Shown piece by piece: positions 33,593 to 42,179 of a DNA stretch of 64,000 bases. The position numbers were made by a program, and so were the translations under genes. The stretch lies in contig JAUHZU010000002.1 of NCBI GenBank assembly GCA_030425705.1, forward strand, positions 310,001 through 374,000, read 5' to 3'. Within the stretch, counting starts at the first letter, position 1. Each line of letters starts with the position of its first letter. The notes below the pieces were generated by a model, which saw nothing but the letters and a program-made list of their open reading frames with translations, did not search any database and was not told the origin of the DNA. The DNA is from Phycisphaerae bacterium (GTDB taxonomy: Bacteria > Planctomycetota > Phycisphaerae > Phycisphaerales > Phycisphaeraceae).

Positions 33593-34885
33593 TTACAGAC
33601 GAAGTTGTTGCGCCAAATCGGTGATCGCGCACGGCGACTGCTCGCCGGTCGCGAGGTCCTTGACCTGTGCCTGCCCCTCGGCGGCGGTGTCGTCGAGGAG
33701 GACGGCGAAGCGGGCGCGGGCTTTCTCCGCGTCCTTCAGCAGCTTGCCGAGGTTGCGAGTCTGCTTGTAGCTCATGCGGGTGTGCAGGCCGGCCCGGCGG
33801 AGCGTGGCGACGAGCCCCGGGAGGTGTGTCGCGCCCAGGTCACTCGCCGCGAGGACAAACGCGTCGGGCGTCGGCGCGAGGTGCTCGGGGAGGAGCCCCT
33901 GGTCTTCGAGCAGGTTGGCGAGGACGACGTCGCCCATGCCGAACCCGACGCCGGACATCGCCGGCCCGCCGAACAGCTCGATGAGTTTGTCGTAGCGTCC
34001 GCCGCCGCCGAGCGCGCGTTCGTCGCTGACGGTGACGTGCAGCTCGAAGACGGTGCCGGTGTAGTAGGCGAGCCCGCGGACGATGCCCAGGTCGTAGGCG
34101 CACCAGTCGGCCAGGCCGAAGCCCGCGAGGGTCGCGTCGAGGGCGCGGAGGTCGGCCAGGTCGTCGTCGATGCCCGCCGCGTCGCGGAGCGCGTCGACAT
34201 CGCCGACGGCATATGTCTTGCCACACATCGCGTCGAAACGGGCGACTTGTTCTTTGCCGAGTCCGAGCGCGACGGCTTTGTCCGTGAACTGCTCTGGGGT
34301 CATCTTTCCTTTCGCGTCCAGCAGCGTGAACGCGTCCTGCATCTTGTCGTCGGCCACGCCCAGCGCCGCGAGGATCTGCCGCACCACCTCGCGGTGGCTG
34401 ATCCGGCACTGCACCATCGCCGGCGTCACGCCCAGCTCGGCCAGCAGGTCGCACGCGACGGCGATCACCTCTGCGTCCGCCAGGGGCGTATCCAGGCCCA
34501 GCAGGTCGACGTTCCACTGGTCAAACTCGCGCAGCCGGCCGCGCTGGTGGCGTTCGGCCCGACACATGTTGGGCAGCGCGAACCACTTGATCGGTCGGGG
34601 CAGCGCGTTGGCCCGCGCCGCGACCATCCGCGCGAGCGTCGGCGTGAACTCCGGGCGGATCGCGTAGTCCGTCGTGCCGTTGGCCCGGCGGAAGCTGAAC
34701 AGCTCGCTGACGATCCCGTCGCCGGACTTCACCTTGTAGAGGTCCAGCGTCTCGTAGATCGGCCCGTCGACCTCGTCGAACCCGTGGCGGACCGAGACGC
34801 GGCGCCAGGCGTCGTGGATATAGCGACGCCGCGCCTGGTCGTCGGGGTAGAAGTCGCGGGTGCCTTTGGGGCCTTGGAGTTTCAT
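33593..34885 (-). CDS. hisS: Histidyl-tRNA synthetase
   Basis: This class II synthetase charges tRNA-His. The 430 residues start with KLQGPKGTRDFYP, and motif 2 is seen in RAERHQRGRLREFDQWNVD. The adenylate-site RPEFTPTLARM and the His-binding VRGLAYYTGTVFE are present, followed by motif 3 (GFGMGDVVLANLLE) and the C-terminal anticodon-binding domain. The length is normal. The gene stands between a nuclease-like gene and a HAD phosphatase, all on the minus strand. Unlike ileS, no His-rich leader peptide is visible upstream. Confidence 0.96.
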   Translation of the reverse strand: MKLQGPKGTRDFYPDDQARRRYIHDAWRRVSVRHGFDEVDGPIYETLDLYKVKSGDGIVSELFSFRRANGTTDYAIRPEFTPTLARMVAARANALPRPIKWFALPNMCRAERHQRGRLREFDQWNVDLLGLDTPLADAEVIAVACDLLAELGVTPAMVQCRISHREVVRQILAALGVADDKMQDAFTLLDAKGKMTPEQFTDKAVALGLGKEQVARFDAMCGKTYAVGDVDALRDAAGIDDDLADLRALDATLAGFGLADWCAYDLGIVRGLAYYTGTVFELHVTVSDERALGGGGRYDKLIELFGGPAMSGVGFGMGDVVLANLLEDQGLLPEHLAPTPDAFVLAASDLGATHLPGLVATLRRAGLHTRMSYKQTRNLGKLLKDAEKARARFAVLLDDTAAEGQAQVKDLATGEQSPCAITDLAQQLRL

Positions 34886-34987
34886 CGGGCGGTCGGGTGA
34901 TAAATGGAGTTGGACAGGCCGCAGTGTAGCGGTGCTTCGGTGGTCAGCGGTACCGGGTCACTGCCCCGATCCACCAAACCCTACGCC

Positions 34988-35695
34988 TCAGGAGGCGAAC
35001 CACTCGTTCAGCGTCTGAAGCGTCACGCCCTCGAGGTGCTCGATGACGCGGTCGGCCTGGGCGAGCGCGTCGGCGCTGCCGGTCGTGGTCAGCCCGAGGG
35101 TCATGAGCCCGGCCCCCCGCGCCGACGCGAGGCCGGCCGAGGTGTCTTCGATGGCGAGCGTGGTCTCGGGGGTGAGCCCGGCGTCCGGGTGGCGTTCGGC
35201 GAGGAGCTCGAACGCCCGGCGGTAGGTCGTCGGGTCGGGCTTGCTGTGCTCGACGTCGTCGGCGGCGACGATGATGTCGAAGCGGTCGCGCTTGCCGAGG
35301 ATCGCGAGCATCTGCTCGATGTCGGCGTGGGTCGCGCCGCTGGCGATGGCGATGGGCAGCTTGGCGGCGTGGGCCTGGTCGATCAGGTCCAGCGTGCCGG
35401 GCACGGCGGCGGTCTGCGCCGCGGCGATCGCCTCGAACGCCACCCGCTTCTTGTCCACCAGCTCGGCGACGGCGGTGTCGACGTCGTCGATGTCCGGCGT
35501 CGCGCCGCCCTCGATCGCCTGGGCCAGCATGTACTTGAACGCGTCGCGGTCGTCGAACCCGATGAACTGGGCCATGTACTGCTCCCACGTGAAATCGTAG
35601 CCGAACGACTTGCCGGTGAGGACAAAGGCCTGGTAGTGCAGGGGCTCGGAGTCGACGATGACGCCGTCGAAGTCGAAGATGATGGCGTTGGGCAT
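34988..35695 (-). CDS. HAD-superfamily hydrolase (beta-phosphoglucomutase-like)
   Basis: The 235 residues have the HAD motifs in order: I (IIFDFDGVIVDSEPLHYQAF), II (IAIASGATHADIE), III with Lys (HSKPDPTTYRRAF), and IV (LAIEDTSAGLASARGAG). The four-helix cap between motifs I and II is typical of the beta-phosphoglucomutase/phosphatase group. The substrate is a phosphorylated small molecule, not identifiable from sequence. An upstream ATG at 35722 is possible, but MPNAIIFDFDG places the motif at the usual distance from the N terminus. Confidence 0.88.
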   Translation of the reverse strand: MPNAIIFDFDGVIVDSEPLHYQAFVLTGKSFGYDFTWEQYMAQFIGFDDRDAFKYMLAQAIEGGATPDIDDVDTAVAELVDKKRVAFEAIAAAQTAAVPGTLDLIDQAHAAKLPIAIASGATHADIEQMLAILGKRDRFDIIVAADDVEHSKPDPTTYRRAFELLAERHPDAGLTPETTLAIEDTSAGLASARGAGLMTLGLTTTGSADALAQADRVIEHLEGVTLQTLNEWFAS

Positions 35696-35724
35696 GGCGG
35701 TGGGTTCGGGGCAGTGGTTCAAAT

Positions 35725-35772
35725 CGATCCCTCGGCGATGCCGCTCGCGTGGCTCGCGTCGAGGCCGTGGGC
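35725..35772. repeat. Dispersed 48-nt repeat (family C), copy 2
   Basis: This is the second copy of the element at 33536-33583 (42/48 identical), located between the HAD phosphatase and pepA. The inverted ends are less perfect here (CCCTCGGC...GCCGTGGG). Confidence 0.7.
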
Positions 35773-35792
35773 ATCAGGTTGGGTAAGGTGGC

Positions 35793-37286
35793 TTACATCC
35801 CCGCGATCAGTTCGACGGTCAGGCGGACGCCGAAGCCCGTCGGGCCCTTTTCCATGAGCGTGCAGCCGTCGGTGTTGGACGTGCCGGCGATATCGACGTG
35901 GGCCCAGGGGGTGGTGGGCATGTTCTTGGGGGCGTCGGTGCCGACGAAGTAGCTAAGGAAGGCGGCGCCCTGGATCGGATGGGCCTCGCGGACGGGGGCG
36001 GAGTTGTGCAGGTCGGCGTGCTTGGCCTGCATCATTTTGCGGTAGTCGTCGTTGAGGGGGAGCTGCCAGACCGGCTCGCCGGCGGTCTCGCCGGCCTTTT
36101 CCAGGGCCCGCAGGAGCTTGGTGTCGTTGCACCAGACGCCGGCGATCTTCTTGCCCAGCGCGACGACGACCCCGCCGGTCAGCGTCGCGTAGTCCACGAC
36201 GGCGGCGGGCTTGTACGTCTTCGTGCCGTAGGCCAGGCAGTCGGCGAGGACGAGCCGGCCCTCGGCGTCGGTGTTGGTGATCTCGCAGGTCACCCCGTTG
36301 CCGAAGGTGATGATGTCGTCCACGCGGTAGGCGTGGGTGTCGATCATGTTCTCGGCGAGCCCGACGATGCCGACGACGCGGCGCTTGAGCTTGAGGTTGG
36401 CGATGGCCTGCATCGCGCCGATGACGTTCATCGCCCCGCACTTGTCATACTTCATGCCCTTGCCGCCGTCGGGCTTGAGCGAGTACCCGCCGGTGTCGAA
36501 CGTGACGCCCTTGCCCACGAGCAGCACGGGCGCATCCTTCGCCGTGCCCGCTGGGGCCCACTCGAGGATCACCATGCACGGCGGGGTCGAGCCGCCCGCG
36601 CCGACGGCGAGCAGGCCGCCCATCCCGAGCTGCTTGGCCTTCGTCTGGTCGATCACGCTGCACTTGAGCCCGCTCTTCTTCGCGAGGTTCTTGCAGTAGT
36701 TGGCGACGTACTTGGGGTTGGCGACGTTCGGCGGGGTGCAGGCGAGCGTCCGCGCGGTGTCGCTGCCCTCGGCGACCTTGAGCCCGCGCTTGAACCCGCG
36801 CAGCTCCGCGGCCGGGAGCTGCACCGACAGGTCGATCGGCTTGCTGGGCTTGTCCGGCCGCTTGGTCCTGCCGTGGTACGCGTCGAAGGTGAAGTTGGCG
36901 AGCGTCATGCCGTCGGCCAGGGCGTTGCCGGCCGTCTCGTTGGCGAGCTTGGCGGGCAGGGCGTCGGTGACGAGCTGGACGGACTTGGCCTTCGCGGTGT
37001 CCAGGGCGCGCAGCGCGGCGGCGGCGGCTTGGCGGAGCGTGTCGGCCGAGAGCTTGGCCTTGTCGCCGAGCCCGACGACGAGGGTGAGCCCCGGCTTGGC
37101 CTTGCCGTGGTAGAGCGGGTGGACCTTGCCGGCGTCGAGGGAGGTGGTCGCGCGGGCGAGCAGGGCCTTCACCTCGTCGGTCTGGGGCAGGCCGGCGGGC
37201 GGGGTCTTGGTCTTGGCGGTGAGGAAGACGGCGACGGCGTCGGGCTTGGCCTGGCCGGCGGTCGCGGGTTTGATGCGGCGGTACAT
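35793..37286 (-). CDS. pepA: Leucyl aminopeptidase (M17 family)
   Basis: M17 enzymes are cytosolic, hexameric zinc aminopeptidases. The 497 residues contain the metal-binding VGKGVTFDTGGYSLKP, the MKYDKCGAMNVIGAM segment, the signature NTDAEGRLVLADCLAYG, and the C-terminal HVDIAGTSNTDG. The N-terminal domain (1-170) is variable as usual. One odd point is Cys in KYDKCGA, where most homologues have Met-Ser/Gly. A TATGAT box lies about 20 nt upstream, with TTGGAGA as ribosome binding site. The gene is divergent from 37473-38525. Confidence 0.94.
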   Translation of the reverse strand: MYRRIKPATAGQAKPDAVAVFLTAKTKTPPAGLPQTDEVKALLARATTSLDAGKVHPLYHGKAKPGLTLVVGLGDKAKLSADTLRQAAAAALRALDTAKAKSVQLVTDALPAKLANETAGNALADGMTLANFTFDAYHGRTKRPDKPSKPIDLSVQLPAAELRGFKRGLKVAEGSDTARTLACTPPNVANPKYVANYCKNLAKKSGLKCSVIDQTKAKQLGMGGLLAVGAGGSTPPCMVILEWAPAGTAKDAPVLLVGKGVTFDTGGYSLKPDGGKGMKYDKCGAMNVIGAMQAIANLKLKRRVVGIVGLAENMIDTHAYRVDDIITFGNGVTCEITNTDAEGRLVLADCLAYGTKTYKPAAVVDYATLTGGVVVALGKKIAGVWCNDTKLLRALEKAGETAGEPVWQLPLNDDYRKMMQAKHADLHNSAPVREAHPIQGAAFLSYFVGTDAPKNMPTTPWAHVDIAGTSNTDGCTLMEKGPTGFGVRLTVELIAGM

Positions 37287-37359
37287 GCGGGTCTCCAAGT
37301 AGGGGCCGGGCATCATAACGGACCGGGCGCGTCCTACAGGCGGCTCTGGGCCGCTTTCA

Positions 37360-37388
37360 TTGACAACCCGCCGGGAGGGCAGATAATG
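37360..37388 (+). promoter_or_regulatory. Vegetative promoter of the exported helical-repeat gene
   Basis: A perfect TTGACA (37360-37365) is spaced 16 nt from GATAAT (37382-37387). This is the most consensus-like promoter in the window. The start site is predicted near 37394, giving a leader of about 80 nt. Confidence 0.7.
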
Positions 37389-37472
37389 CAACCCGTGGTG
37401 AGCCGCGATCACCGTCAAAGGTCCGGCCGCCCCCCCTACCCCCGCCCGACCCCCCGCGTGGAGTTTGTTTTG

Positions 37473-38525
37473 ATGAAGATTGCCCGACGGTCCTGCTGCG
37501 CCGTAGTCGCCTGCCTCTTGGCCGGCGTGATGTTCTCCGCCCCCGCCGGTGCCCAGCAGATCCAGCAGGACGCCAAGGTCGCCGAGGGCCGGCTTACCGA
37601 GGAGCAGACCCAGAGCGTCCGCGACTTTGTTGAGGCCTGGATGAGCCGGCTGGTGTCCGACGAGGCGTCGGAGGTGATGAACGCGCGCAACGCGATCCTC
37701 CGTGAGTTCCGTACGCCGGGCATCTCCGAGACGTTCCGCAACGCCTTCTCGGTCGAGGTCTCGAACATGATGGGCGAGGCGATCCGTGCCGAGGACGACC
37801 TGGTGCGGATCAACGCGATGATCATCGCGACGCAGCTGACCAACCCCGAGGCCGACCAGCTCATCGACGTGGGCCTGAACGACGAGAACGCGGCGGTGCA
37901 GTACTGGGGGGCGAAGGCGTACCTCCAGCGTGTCGAGCGCGCGATGGCCGAGGGCGGCCCGGGCATGACCGACAACGCCCAGCGGGCGATGATCGCCAAG
38001 GTGCAGCAGGTCTTCGCCGGTTCGCCGTCGACGCCGGTCGCCCGTGTCGGCTTTGAGATCCTCAGCAACCTGGACGTCGACGAGGCCCGCGACGCGCTGC
38101 TCGGGCTGCTGCACAGCCGGGTCGCCGACCACCAGGACAACCCGCAGGACTCGTACCTGCCCGAGCAGACCGCGATCCAGCTCCTGTCCGCCGAGATCTC
38201 CCGCGAACGGCGGGTCGACGACGAGCAGGTCAGCGAGCTGGCCCGCGCGGCGTACCGCTACTTCGCCCTGATCCACAGCCAGATGCAGGCCGGCAACATC
38301 CTCGAAGAGGCCGAGCCCGGCCACAAGGCGATGATGGACTGGTGCTACAAGTGCCTCTACGCGATGAGCGCCAAGTACCCCTCGCTCAACGTGCCCAACG
38401 ACGCGACCCAGGTCAACGACCAGATCCGGCTCGGCCGATGGGACGAGCTGGTGCAGGTCGCCCAGCGCTGGCGCGGCATCCTCACCGCCGACCCGTTCGG
38501 TATCCCCGCGGCGGACCTCGACTAG
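37473..38525 (+). CDS. Exported all-helical protein with HEAT-like repeats
   Basis: The 350-residue precursor has a clear signal peptide (CCAVVACLLAGVMFS, cleavage near AGA-QQ). The mature protein is almost entirely helical, with repeated units such as LVRINAMIIATQL and AAVQYWGAKAYLQRV that resemble HEAT-type repeats. Such proteins are common and uncharacterised in planctomycetes; a periplasmic binding or scaffold role is possible. It has a strong promoter and is followed by a terminator, so it is a single-gene unit and probably well expressed. Confidence 0.7.
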   Translation: MKIARRSCCAVVACLLAGVMFSAPAGAQQIQQDAKVAEGRLTEEQTQSVRDFVEAWMSRLVSDEASEVMNARNAILREFRTPGISETFRNAFSVEVSNMMGEAIRAEDDLVRINAMIIATQLTNPEADQLIDVGLNDENAAVQYWGAKAYLQRVERAMAEGGPGMTDNAQRAMIAKVQQVFAGSPSTPVARVGFEILSNLDVDEARDALLGLLHSRVADHQDNPQDSYLPEQTAIQLLSAEISRERRVDDEQVSELARAAYRYFALIHSQMQAGNILEEAEPGHKAMMDWCYKCLYAMSAKYPSLNVPNDATQVNDQIRLGRWDELVQVAQRWRGILTADPFGIPAADLD

Positions 38526-38563
38526 CCCGCACACGCCCAGCGACCCCCGATCACACGCAAAAA

Positions 38564-38587
38564 CACCGGCGTTGTGCCGGCGTTTTT
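38564..38587. terminator. Bidirectional intrinsic terminator
   Basis: A CACCGGC / GCCGGCG hairpin is followed by TTTTTCTTT on the plus strand and by a T-run on the minus strand (from AAAAA at 38559-38563). It serves the convergent genes 37473-38525 and 38619-39017. Confidence 0.8.
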
Positions 38588-38618
38588 CTTTCACGTGCCA
38601 GGGTGCCGAGGCCGGCGG

Positions 38619-39017
38619 CTAGAGCCCGACGACCGGCCCCGCGCCGCCCGCTGCGGGGGCCTGCGGCTGTGGCTGCCCCTCGGCCGCGGACCGGCCGGTG
38701 ATCGCGTCGTCCACCTGCCGCAGCAGGTCGGTGTAGTCCATCTGCGCCCGCTGGAAGCCCGCCAGCAGCGGGTTCAGCACGACCGCCTGCTGCAGCTCCT
38801 CCAGCTTGCGCTTGTCGGCCACCTCGATCGGCTTGCCCTGCGCCGCCTTCTCCTCCAGCGACGCGCCGAACCGGTTCAGGTCCGCGAGCGCCTGCTGCGA
38901 GGCGGTGTCGGCCTGCAGCGCCTTGAGCGCCGACTCCATCGCCTTCGCCGTCTCGTGTTCCGCGAGCAGTTCGCCCAGCGCGTTCGCCTGGTCGAGGATC
39001 TCCTGGGTGCTGGCCAT
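38619..39017 (-). CDS. YlbF/YmcA family protein
   Basis: The 132 residues fit the YlbF helical family: EILDQANALGELLAEHETAK, ADTASQQALADLNRFGASLE and NPLLAGFQRAQMDYTDLLRQ. The C-terminal tail is Gln/Pro/Ala-rich. In Bacillus, YlbF and YmcA form a complex that affects RNase Y-dependent mRNA processing; in planctomycetes the role is unknown. The gene is divergent from rnr, another RNA-decay gene, which is suggestive. A TATGCT box lies 46 nt upstream. Confidence 0.75.
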   Translation of the reverse strand: MASTQEILDQANALGELLAEHETAKAMESALKALQADTASQQALADLNRFGASLEEKAAQGKPIEVADKRKLEELQQAVVLNPLLAGFQRAQMDYTDLLRQVDDAITGRSAAEGQPQPQAPAAGGAGPVVGL

Positions 39018-39188
39018 GGCTTGCGCCTTTCGTAGATTCGGTGTCCAAAGGGGTTCTCTTGTAGCATAGCGTCCACGACACGAACCGGGGCCTACACCGC
39101 CCCACCCCCCTCCCCCACGCCCGCGGCTCAATCGCAGGCCCCGCGCCCGACCCCGCCGCGGGAACCCCCCACCCCCCAACACACCCTC

Positions 39189-41639
39189 ATGTCCGACCGA
39201 CACACCAGCCGCATCCTCGACCACATCGCCGACCGGCGGTACGAGCCGCGGACCCTCCGTCAGCTCATGGCCGAGCTCGGCGTCCCCAAAGACCAGCACG
39301 ACGACTTCCGCAGCGCCGCCGACCGGCTCCTCGGCGAAGGGCAGATCGTCCTCGGCTCGGAGAACACCGTGGGCCTCCCGCCGGTCGGCGACGAGATGGT
39401 CGGCACGTACCGCTCCCACGAACGCGGCTTCGGCTTCATCGTCCCCGACGCGCTCACCGAGCACGGCGACCTGTTCATCCCCCCTGGCAACATGGCCGAC
39501 GCCATGGACGGCGACCGCGTCCGGGCCAAGGTCCTCCGCTCCAAGGGCGGACGCGGCGCGGGCAAGTCGCCCTTCACCGGCAAGATCGTCGAGGTCCTCC
39601 AACGCGCCGACCGGCAGTTCGTCGGCACGCTCGTCAAACGCGGCAACACCTTCATGGTCCAGCCCGACGGCCGGAAGCTCGGCGACCCGATCGTCGTCCG
39701 CGACGCCCAGTCCACCAACGCCAAGCTCGGCGACAAGGTCGTCGTCGACATCATCGACTACCCCGACGCCAACCGAAACGAGTGGGCCGAGGGCGTCATC
39801 GTCGAGGTGCTCGGCGAGTCGGGCGTGCCCGATGTCGAGACCCAGTCGGTCATCCGGGCCTACGGCCTGGGCGGGAAGTTCGAGCCGCAGGTTATGCAGC
39901 AGGCCCGCGACGCCGCCCGCAAGATGGACGGCACGGACGAGCGCATCTCCGACGACCGCGAAGACCTCCGCGACGAGCTGATCCTCACCATCGACCCGCC
40001 CGACGCCAAGGACTTCGACGACGCGATCAGCATCACCCGGCTGGATCAGGGCGAAGCCGCCTGGGAGCTGGGCGTGCACATCGCCGACGTCGCGCACTTC
40101 GTCGAGCCGGGCAGCGCGCTCGATGAAGAGGCCTACGCCCGCGGCAACTCGACCTACCTCCCCCGCAAGGTGATCCCCATGCTGCCGGAGGTGCTGAGCA
40201 ACGGCGTGTGCTCGCTGCAGCAGGGCGTGGACCGCTACGCCAAGTCGGTCTTCATCACCTACGACCGCAAGGGCCGGGCCCTGACCCAGCGGTTCGCCAA
40301 GACGGTGATCCGCTCGTCCAAGCGGCTGACCTATCTCGAGGCGCAAGCGCTCATCGACGACGACATCCGCGCCGCGAAGAAGCACTCGCGCAGCACCGAG
40401 TCGCCGATCAAGTACCCCCGCCCGGTGATCCAGGCGCTCAAGCTCATGGACGAGCTGGCCAGGACCATCCGCCAACGCCGGCTGGGCGACGGCATGATCT
40501 CGCTGGGGCTGCCCGAGGTCGACCTGGTCTTCAACGAGACCGGCCATGTCGTCGACGCGGTCGAAGAGGACGACGCTTTCACCCACACGCTCATCGAGAT
40601 GTTCATGGTCGAGGCCAATGAGGCCGCGGCCCGGCTGTTCCACGCGATCGGCGTGCCGATGGTCCGCCGGACCCACCCCGACCCCGACAGCCACGGCCTC
40701 AAGGACCTGCGCATGTTCGCGCGGGTCGCCGGCTACAACATCCCCGCCAACCCGTCCCGGCAGGAGCTGCAGTGGCTGCTCGATAAGGTCCGCGACACCC
40801 CCGCCCAGCACGCCGTCCACATGGCCGTGCTCAAGACCCTCAGCAAGGCCGAGTACGCCCCCGCGCTCATCGGCCACTTCGCGCTCGCCAGCGAGCACTA
40901 CACGCACTTCACCAGCCCCATCCGCCGGTACCCCGACTTCGTCGTCCACCGCGCGCTCAACGCCGTCATCGAGGCCGCCACCGAAAACGAAACCACCCTC
41001 CGACTTGCGGGCGACGGGAAACGCCAGGGCGCCGGTGCGCTCAAGAAGCTCGGCAAGAAGGTCGCCAAGGACCCGCGCGTGCCCAGCGAGGACGACCTCA
41101 AGCTCATCGGCCGGCACTGCTCGGACACCGAACGCAACAGCGAGTCCGCCGAACGCGAGCTGCGCAAGTACCTCGTGCTCCAGCTGCTCTCCACGATGCT
41201 CGGCGACGACTTCGCCGCGACTGTCACCGGCGTGACCGGGCAGGGCGCGTTCCTCCAGATCGACCGCTACCTCGTCGACGGGTTCGTCAAGCTCGACGCG
41301 CTGCCCGGCGACAAGCAGGACCGCTGGAAGCTCAACCCCAACACCGGCGCGCTCGTCGCCCAGCGGTCGGGCAAGACGATCTCCATCGGCGACCGGTTCA
41401 CCGTCCGCATCGCGGACATCGACCTGCCCCGCCGGCAGATGGAACTGGTCGTCCTGGACGACCGCAACCCCAAGCGTGGCGGCAGCACGCATCAGCCGGA
41501 CAAGAAGGGCAAGAAACGCCGGGGCGACAGCAAGTCCCACGAGTTCGCCCGCGCGAAAGGCAATCGCGGCAGCGGCAAGGTCAGCAAGCGCAAGAAACCC
41601 AGCGCGATGCAGAAGAAGCGCCCGCGCAAGCGGCGTTGA
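39189..41639 (+). CDS. rnr: Ribonuclease R
   Basis: RNase R is a processive 3'-5' exoribonuclease that degrades structured RNA. The 816 residues comprise an N-terminal winged helix (LRQLMAELGVPKDQHDDF), cold-shock domains (GFGFIVPDA), and the RNB catalytic domain with the Asp cluster ILTIDPPDAKDFDDAIS and HYTHFTSPIRRYPD. The S1 domain contains TVTGVTGQGAFLQIDRYLVDG, and a Lys/Arg-rich tail (about 770-816) follows, as in typical RNase R. No Shine-Dalgarno sequence is evident. It is divergent from the YlbF-like gene and followed by a small membrane-ribbon gene. Confidence 0.95.
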   Translation: MSDRHTSRILDHIADRRYEPRTLRQLMAELGVPKDQHDDFRSAADRLLGEGQIVLGSENTVGLPPVGDEMVGTYRSHERGFGFIVPDALTEHGDLFIPPGNMADAMDGDRVRAKVLRSKGGRGAGKSPFTGKIVEVLQRADRQFVGTLVKRGNTFMVQPDGRKLGDPIVVRDAQSTNAKLGDKVVVDIIDYPDANRNEWAEGVIVEVLGESGVPDVETQSVIRAYGLGGKFEPQVMQQARDAARKMDGTDERISDDREDLRDELILTIDPPDAKDFDDAISITRLDQGEAAWELGVHIADVAHFVEPGSALDEEAYARGNSTYLPRKVIPMLPEVLSNGVCSLQQGVDRYAKSVFITYDRKGRALTQRFAKTVIRSSKRLTYLEAQALIDDDIRAAKKHSRSTESPIKYPRPVIQALKLMDELARTIRQRRLGDGMISLGLPEVDLVFNETGHVVDAVEEDDAFTHTLIEMFMVEANEAAARLFHAIGVPMVRRTHPDPDSHGLKDLRMFARVAGYNIPANPSRQELQWLLDKVRDTPAQHAVHMAVLKTLSKAEYAPALIGHFALASEHYTHFTSPIRRYPDFVVHRALNAVIEAATENETTLRLAGDGKRQGAGALKKLGKKVAKDPRVPSEDDLKLIGRHCSDTERNSESAERELRKYLVLQLLSTMLGDDFAATVTGVTGQGAFLQIDRYLVDGFVKLDALPGDKQDRWKLNPNTGALVAQRSGKTISIGDRFTVRIADIDLPRRQMELVVLDDRNPKRGGSTHQPDKKGKKRRGDSKSHEFARAKGNRGSGKVSKRKKPSAMQKKRPRKRR

Positions 41640-41661
41640 GGGGTCGCTCGGATCAGCAAAG

Positions 41662-42090
41662 ATGGGTAGCAATCTCGAAAAACTAACCGAGGTCGCACTT
41701 TGCGAGAAGATCACGAAGGCCGATCGGGAAGCGATTCATGAGATTCTCTTCAGTGGTTGGGGCTGTATGGCTCAGATCGCTGTCGTCACGATCTGTCTTG
41801 CGGTGGGCGTTGCGTTTCTAGGATTCATCCAGCCAAGATTGACGCCCGGCACCTTTGAGCTTACCGCATTAGCTGTGCTGTTTATCACTGCCGGCAGTGC
41901 TTTGTTGCCGATCCGTTGGCGAAATCGCCGAGTCCGTCAAAGGGTCATGGCCTATCTGATCCACCACAATATCCGCCCGCACCTGTGCCTGAATTGCGAG
42001 TACGACCTGAAGGGTTCGACCGCCGACCACTGCCCGGAGTGTGGGGCGGCGCTTGCGCCGGTTCCGGTGGACGATGCGGATTCAGTTTAG
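41662..42090 (+). CDS. Small membrane protein with C-terminal zinc ribbon (CxxCxYDLKG type)
   Basis: The 142 residues have two hydrophobic segments (about 35-57 and 69-87), followed by LCLNCEYDLKG and DHCPECGAAL. This is the same ribbon as in the protein encoded at 24135-24686. GC content is lower than in rnr just upstream. The TAG stop (42088-42090) is provided by the end of a large palindromic repeat. The function of this recurrent family is unknown; a membrane-linked metal site is implied. Confidence 0.65.
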   Translation: MGSNLEKLTEVALCEKITKADREAIHEILFSGWGCMAQIAVVTICLAVGVAFLGFIQPRLTPGTFELTALAVLFITAGSALLPIRWRNRRVRQRVMAYLIHHNIRPHLCLNCEYDLKGSTADHCPECGAALAPVPVDDADSV

Positions 42091-42165
42091 CGCGCGACGC
42101 ACAGCGTCCGGCGTGGGTAGACCTGTGCTCTTCACCACGCCGGACGCTGCGCGTCGCGCGCTAAA
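42086..42165. repeat. Large palindromic element with TTTAGC ends (family B)
   Basis: The 30-nt arms (42086-42115 and 42136-42165) are complementary at 29 of 30 positions, with a 20-nt loop. Its first bases form the stop codon of the preceding gene. An arm of the same sequence is found in frame inside ileS (29956-29985). It lies between convergent genes and could terminate both. Confidence 0.85.
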
Positions 42166-42179
42166 CAGGGAGCGGACGC

